Source: Cloacimonetes bacterium SCGC AAA252-N17
GTDB taxonomy: Bacteria > Cloacimonadota > Cloacimonadia > JGIOTU-2
Assembly (NCBI GenBank): GCA_000404785.1
Contig: ASNI01000104.1
Location: 1 to 5,259 of the forward strand
Length of the DNA: 5,259 bases
Reading direction: 5' to 3'
Part shown: in pieces, positions 1-2,441 of the stretch
Position numbering within the stretch: position 1 is the stretch's first letter
How the letters are laid out: every line of letters begins with the position of its first letter
Program-made: the position numbers and the translations under genes
Notes under the pieces: generated by a model
The model's input: the letters and a program-made list of their open reading frames with translations, nothing else
Told to the model about the DNA's origin: nothing
Database searches by the model: none

Positions 1-1
1 T

Positions 2-379
2 TCAAATTTTAACAATTTTTATTACAAATATTCAGGCAGCAACTACATTGATGAAGTTGCTTGGTATAATGACAATTCAGAAATGAAAACCCATCCAGTT
101 GGAAGAAAGCAACCAAATGAACTTGGCATATATGATATGAGTGGTAATGTATGGGAATGGTGTTGGGATATATATGCAGAAGATTATTACCGTAAAAATA
201 AACATACTATCGGAACAGTATGTAACCCACGAGGTCCAAGAAGTGGTAAAGACCGTGTTATTCGTGGTAGTTCATGGTCGCCCAATGACGATAACTGCCG
301 TGTGACTAATCGCAATGGCTGCAAACTTGGCAACAGTGGCAGCAATTGCGGCTTTCGTATTGCGAGGTCGGTGGAATAA
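2..379 (+). CDS. FGE-sulfatase (SUMF1/C-type-lectin-fold) domain protein, 3' end only (gene A)
   Basis: The frame is open from the left edge to a TAA at 377-379, so about 125 C-terminal residues are present and the true start lies outside the window. Visible motifs are YYKYSGSN, THPVG, the family hallmark YDMSGNVWEWCWD, then RVIRGSSW, NCRVTNR and a terminal GFR. These align one to one with residues ~473-590 of the complete gene B downstream, so gene A is probably a paralogue of it; whether it also carries a kinase cannot be seen. The cysteine pair that genuine formylglycine-generating enzymes use (spaced CxxxxC just before the AAR motif) is not present at those positions, which argues for a binding rather than an oxidase role. 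The 24 residues between Trp and GFR look hypervariable and are listed separately. The stop codon overlaps an ATG (TAATG) and lies inside a strong inverted-repeat structure. An internal ATG at 83 is not a credible start, because it falls inside the conserved domain. Confidence 0.93.
   Translation, partial: SNFNNFYYKYSGSNYIDEVAWYNDNSEMKTHPVGRKQPNELGIYDMSGNVWEWCWDIYAEDYYRKNKHTIGTVCNPRGPRSGKDRVIRGSSWSPNDDNCRVTNRNGCKLGNSGSNCGFRIARSVE
275..352 (+). other. Putative DGR-type variable region at the 3' end of gene A
   Basis: The segment runs from the Trp codon of the GSSW motif (275-277) to the Gly codon of GFR. Of the 24 codons at 278-349, 21 end in C or T; the exceptions are TCG, GTG and AAA. The residues encoded (Asn, Asp, Ser, Gly, Thr, Arg, Cys, Leu, Pro) are nearly all reachable from AAC/AAT by changing only adenines. 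The Cys-Arg-Val triplet in the middle is constant between paralogues. Position, fold and codon pattern match variable regions of diversity-generating retroelements that target FGE-sulfatase/C-type-lectin domains. No template repeat or reverse transcriptase is visible in this window, so the assignment is inferred. The AAA codon and the absence of the family proline are small departures from a pure adenine-mutagenesis pattern. Confidence 0.5.
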
Positions 380-417
380 TGCGAAGCATTAAAATCAAAG
401 ATTTTATTCCACTGACC
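366..417. other. Perfect three-way-junction inverted repeat spanning the stop codon of gene A
   Basis: The outer stem pairs GGTCGGTGGAAT (366-377) with ATTCCACTGACC (406-417): 12 pairs with a single G-T. Inside it sit two hairpins with nothing unpaired between them: AATGC-GAA-GCATT (378-390, 5 bp) and AAAATC-AAA-GATTTT (391-405, 6 bp). The first contains GCGAAGC, a heptamer known to form an unusually stable DNA mini-hairpin. The element begins within the last codons of gene A and follows its variable region by about 14 bases. There is no T-run after it, so it is not a standard intrinsic terminator. A DNA cruciform assisting DGR retrohoming, or an RNA structure controlling downstream expression or mRNA stability, are the two readings I consider plausible. 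The base pairing is seen directly; the function is inferred. Confidence 0.7.
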
Positions 418-558
418 AGGGATTCCTTAAAATGTATCCCTTTGCTCTTTTTCGCTTTTACCCTTTTTTACATTTCTTTTTCTTACTTTTTCTTTGCTAA
501 AGAAAAAGTAAGACCGTTGTACATTGATGATAATGTGAAGAATAAAAATCGAAGCTAA
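379..558 (+). CDS. Doubtful 59-aa single-pass membrane peptide between genes A and B
   Basis: An ATG at 379 overlaps the stop of gene A (TAATG), and the frame ends with TAA two bases before the ATG of gene B, which is the spacing expected of a translationally coupled operon member. The peptide starts MRSIKIKDF, has one Phe-rich hydrophobic stretch at about residues 20-40 (LLFFAFTLFYISFSYFFFA), and ends in a basic, Asn/Lys-rich tail. I recognise no family. The hydrophobic stretch is coded by a pyrimidine-rich DNA tract that ends in the left arm of a perfect hairpin, and the first codons lie in the three-way junction. The frame may therefore be open by accident of base composition. There is no Shine-Dalgarno sequence, so expression would depend on reinitiation from gene A. 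A frame extending back to an ATG at 346 is less likely, since it would overlap the conserved end of gene A. Confidence 0.2.
   Translation: MRSIKIKDFIPLTRDSLKCIPLLFFAFTLFYISFSYFFFAKEKVRPLYIDDNVKNKNRS
481..513. repeat. 15-bp perfect inverted repeat with a 3-nt loop
   Basis: The left arm TCTTACTTTTTCTTT (481-495) is exactly complementary to the right arm AAAGAAAAAGTAAGA (499-513), with loop GCT. It sits at the end of a pyrimidine-rich tract (about 436-497), 47 bases before the start of gene B. Neither strand has a T-run directly after the stem, and the stem is AT-rich, so it is a poor match to an intrinsic terminator. It could be a dispersed intergenic palindrome of the genome, an RNA-processing or stability element, or a cruciform site. 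A degenerate counterpart follows gene B. Confidence 0.75.
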
Positions 559-560
559 TT

Positions 561-2333
561 ATGCCTTTTTGTAATAAATGTGGAAACAAATTAACCAAAG
601 AAGATGCTTTCTGCCCGGGATGCGGTACACCGATTTCGAGTCGAAAGGAACGAAGCGACATCGACTCGAAGCAAACAGAAACAGAGAACTATCAAACTCA
701 ACTTCGCAGTAAACCGCAAACATACGGTGTGCTGAATCTGGAGAATCTACCCAAAGGTCACATCATTGATGAACGCTACGAGATCAAAGAGAAAGTTGGT
801 CAAGGTGGTTTCGGAGCTGTTTATCGAGTGTTCGACAGGAATATGGGAATCGATAAAGCACTGAAAATAATCCCTGAAGCTATCGTCAGCGATAAAGAAG
901 CGATGTTCGATCTGCAGAGTGAAGCTAGGACTATGATCACTCTGAACCATCCCAATATTGTGCGAGTCTATGATTTTCACAAAACCGGCATCATCAAGTT
1001 CATCGATATGGAGTACGTTGATGGTAAAACTCTCACAGAAATCAAACTGGAGCATCCTAACAAACAAATACCGGAAACCAAAGTAAAAGAGCTTGCACTA
1101 AAGATTGCAGAAGGTATGGCCTATGCTCACGAGAATAATGTGATCCACAAAGATATCAAACCGCAGAATGTGATGATCACCAAGGGTGGGGAAGTGAAAC
1201 TGATGGACTTTGGTATAGCTGAGACGGTACGAACAAGTATGAGTCGTATCCAGAACACTTCTTCATCCGGTACGTTAGTGTATATGAGTCCCGAGCAGTT
1301 GTTGGGTAAGGACGTAGGCAAAGAGAGTGATATTTACTCTTTCGGAGCGGTACTCTATGAGTTGCTTTCCGGTCATCCACCGTTTTATAAGGGTGATATT
1401 AATCATCAGATATTGAATGAGAAGCCGGAGTTACTTGATAATATCTCTGAAAAGATGAATGCTTTTTTGATGACATGTCTGCAGAAAGAATATAGAAATA
1501 GATTTAAGAATTTTACATTATGTTTGCAGAGTTTGGCGAATGAGCTTCAACAAAAATTCTCTGGAAGCAAAATATCAGATCGTCCAGTTGCAGATACCGT
1601 TAAACCCTTTGCACAACTCGAAATTCCAGAAATGGTTTTCGTGCGGGGCGGAACTTTCCAAATGGGCAGCAACGACGGTGACAGCAATGAAAAACCGGTA
1701 CATTCCGTTACACTTAGCGATTTTTATATAGGTAAGTATGAAGTAACCCAAAAGGAATGGCAAGAGGTGATGGGCAATACTCCTTCCAATTTTAAAGGTG
1801 ATAATTTACCAGTGGAAAAAGTAAGCTGGTATGATGCTGTGGAGTTTTGTAATAAACAAAGCGATAAGGAGGGTATAACCAGATGTTATTCAGGTAGTGG
1901 AAAAAACATAACGTGTAACTTTAATGCCAATGGCTATCGCCTGCCCACGGAAGCGGAATGGGAATATGCTGCTCGTGGTGGCAACAATGCCAGATATTAC
2001 AAATACTCAGGATCAAATACTGTTGGCAATGTTGCCTGGTGTGAAGAAAATTCTGGAAAGAAAACACATCCTGTAGGAGGAAAGAAAGCAAATGAAATTG
2101 GAATCTACGATATGAGCGGCAATGTGTGGGAATGGTGCTGGGATTGGTATAGCGGTTACAATAGCGGCTCGCAGACGAACACAAAGGGGCCGAGTTCGGG
2201 CTCACTCCGCGTGTTGCGCGGTGGTAGTTGGTTCCGCCATGATGGCTACTGCCGGGTTGCTGGTCGTAACCGCAGCATTCCAGACCTCAGCAGCGCCAAT
2301 GGCGGTTTTCGTTTCTTGAGGAATTCCCGATAA
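561..2333 (+). CDS. Zinc-ribbon / Ser/Thr protein kinase / FGE-sulfatase-domain protein, soluble form (gene B)
   Basis: This 590-aa protein opens with a zinc ribbon (Cys4, Cys7, Cys18, Cys21), then a short polar linker and a Hanks-type kinase at about residues 70-330. The kinase has the Gly loop GQGGFG (80-85), ATP lysine Lys102, helix-C Glu121, catalytic HKDIKPQN (Asp198, Lys200, Asn203), DFG (Asp216), a Ser/Thr-rich activation loop (225-238), SPE (243-245) and Asp257, so it should be active. The usual HRD arginine is a lysine. A FGE-sulfatase domain follows at about 355-590 (FVRGGTFQMGS, RLPTEAEWEYAARGG, DMSGNVWEWCWDWY, RVLRGGSW, GFR). In place of the FGE catalytic cysteine pair there is one Cys564, so ligand binding is more likely than sulfatase activation. 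There is no signal peptide or membrane segment, so the whole protein should be cytoplasmic. An in-frame stop at 543-545 leaves ATG 561 as the only ATG start, and gene C starts with a matching MQFCKKC. Only a weak GAAG precedes it. The target of the kinase is unknown. Confidence 0.95.
   Translation: MPFCNKCGNKLTKEDAFCPGCGTPISSRKERSDIDSKQTETENYQTQLRSKPQTYGVLNLENLPKGHIIDERYEIKEKVGQGGFGAVYRVFDRNMGIDKALKIIPEAIVSDKEAMFDLQSEARTMITLNHPNIVRVYDFHKTGIIKFIDMEYVDGKTLTEIKLEHPNKQIPETKVKELALKIAEGMAYAHENNVIHKDIKPQNVMITKGGEVKLMDFGIAETVRTSMSRIQNTSSSGTLVYMSPEQLLGKDVGKESDIYSFGAVLYELLSGHPPFYKGDINHQILNEKPELLDNISEKMNAFLMTCLQKEYRNRFKNFTLCLQSLANELQQKFSGSKISDRPVADTVKPFAQLEIPEMVFVRGGTFQMGSNDGDSNEKPVHSVTLSDFYIGKYEVTQKEWQEVMGNTPSNFKGDNLPVEKVSWYDAVEFCNKQSDKEGITRCYSGSGKNITCNFNANGYRLPTEAEWEYAARGGNNARYYKYSGSNTVGNVAWCEENSGKKTHPVGGKKANEIGIYDMSGNVWEWCWDWYSGYNSGSQTNTKGPSSGSLRVLRGGSWFRHDGYCRVAGRNRSIPDLSSANGGFRFLRNSR
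2229..2306 (+). other. Putative DGR-type variable region at the 3' end of gene B
   Basis: The segment runs from Trp557 of GGSW to Gly582 of GFR. Of the 24 codons for residues 558-581, 22 end in C or T. The two exceptions are Arg565, in the constant CRV triplet, and the family-conserved Pro574. Residues such as Phe, Arg, His, Asp, Gly, Tyr, Ser, Ile and Leu occupy places where related proteins commonly have Asn, as expected if AAY codons in a template were randomised at their adenines. The length between Trp and GFR is identical to gene A (24 residues), while most exposed residues differ. GC content here is clearly above that of the surroundings. No template repeat is present in the window. 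Synonymous differences from gene A show the two regions were not both copied recently from one template. Confidence 0.55.
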
Positions 2334-2357
2334 TGTTACCCTTTATTCTTTTTTCCT

Positions 2358-2406
2358 TTTACTCTTTTGATGATTTTTTTTGAAATATGAAGGCAAAAAT
2401 AGTAAA
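2358..2406. repeat. Degenerate inverted repeat in the T-rich spacer after gene B
   Basis: TTTACT-C-TTTT (2358-2368) can pair with AAAA-T-AGTAAA (2396-2406): 10 pairs with one internal mismatch and a 27-nt loop. The arms resemble those of the perfect hairpin at 481-513, and both follow a TTACCCTTT-type pyrimidine tract downstream of a variable region, suggesting a shared but decayed spacer element. The pairing is AT-only apart from one G-C and could be chance in so T-rich a tract. I see no convincing terminator or promoter in the 108 bases between genes B and C. Confidence 0.3.
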
Positions 2407-2432
2407 CGATTTGAATATGCAGAGATAAAAAT

Positions 2433-2436
2433 GGAG
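2433..2436 (+). promoter_or_regulatory. Ribosome binding site of gene C
   Basis: GGAG lies 5 bases before the ATG at 2442. A TAA at 2439-2441 is in frame directly upstream of that ATG, so no longer reading of gene C is possible and this site fixes its start. An overlapping ATG at 2431 is in another frame and is stopped at once in comparison with the conserved zinc-ribbon frame. Confidence 0.65.
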
Positions 2437-2441
2437 AATAA

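Noticed and set aside
366..417. The three-way junction as an integron attC site or a hammerhead ribozyme
   Set aside because: It lacks attC core-site motifs (GTTRRRY/RYYYAAC at the ends) and the unpaired hammerhead core; the junction has no unpaired bases.
481..513. The 15-bp hairpin as an intrinsic terminator of gene A
   Set aside because: The stem is AT-rich and neither strand has a T-run directly after it; reported only as an inverted repeat.
521..536. ACATT-GATGAT-AATGT small inverted repeat before gene B as an operator
   Set aside because: Only 5 AT-rich pairs; expected by chance in this composition.
747..1067. Antisense open frame of 106 codons within the kinase of gene B, and similar ones in gene C
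   Set aside because: They lie opposite strongly conserved kinase codons, have no ribosome-binding site or recognisable domain, and recur at equivalent places in both paralogues as expected of shadow frames.
2122..2319. Ala/Val-rich forward open frame overlapping the end of gene B
   Set aside because: It is out of frame with the conserved FGE-sulfatase motifs and is explained by the locally high GC content.
2334..2441. Promoter between genes B and C
   Set aside because: No convincing -35/-10 pair, nor a Bacteroidota TTTG / TAnnTTTG pair, at proper spacing; the T-rich tract alone is not evidence.
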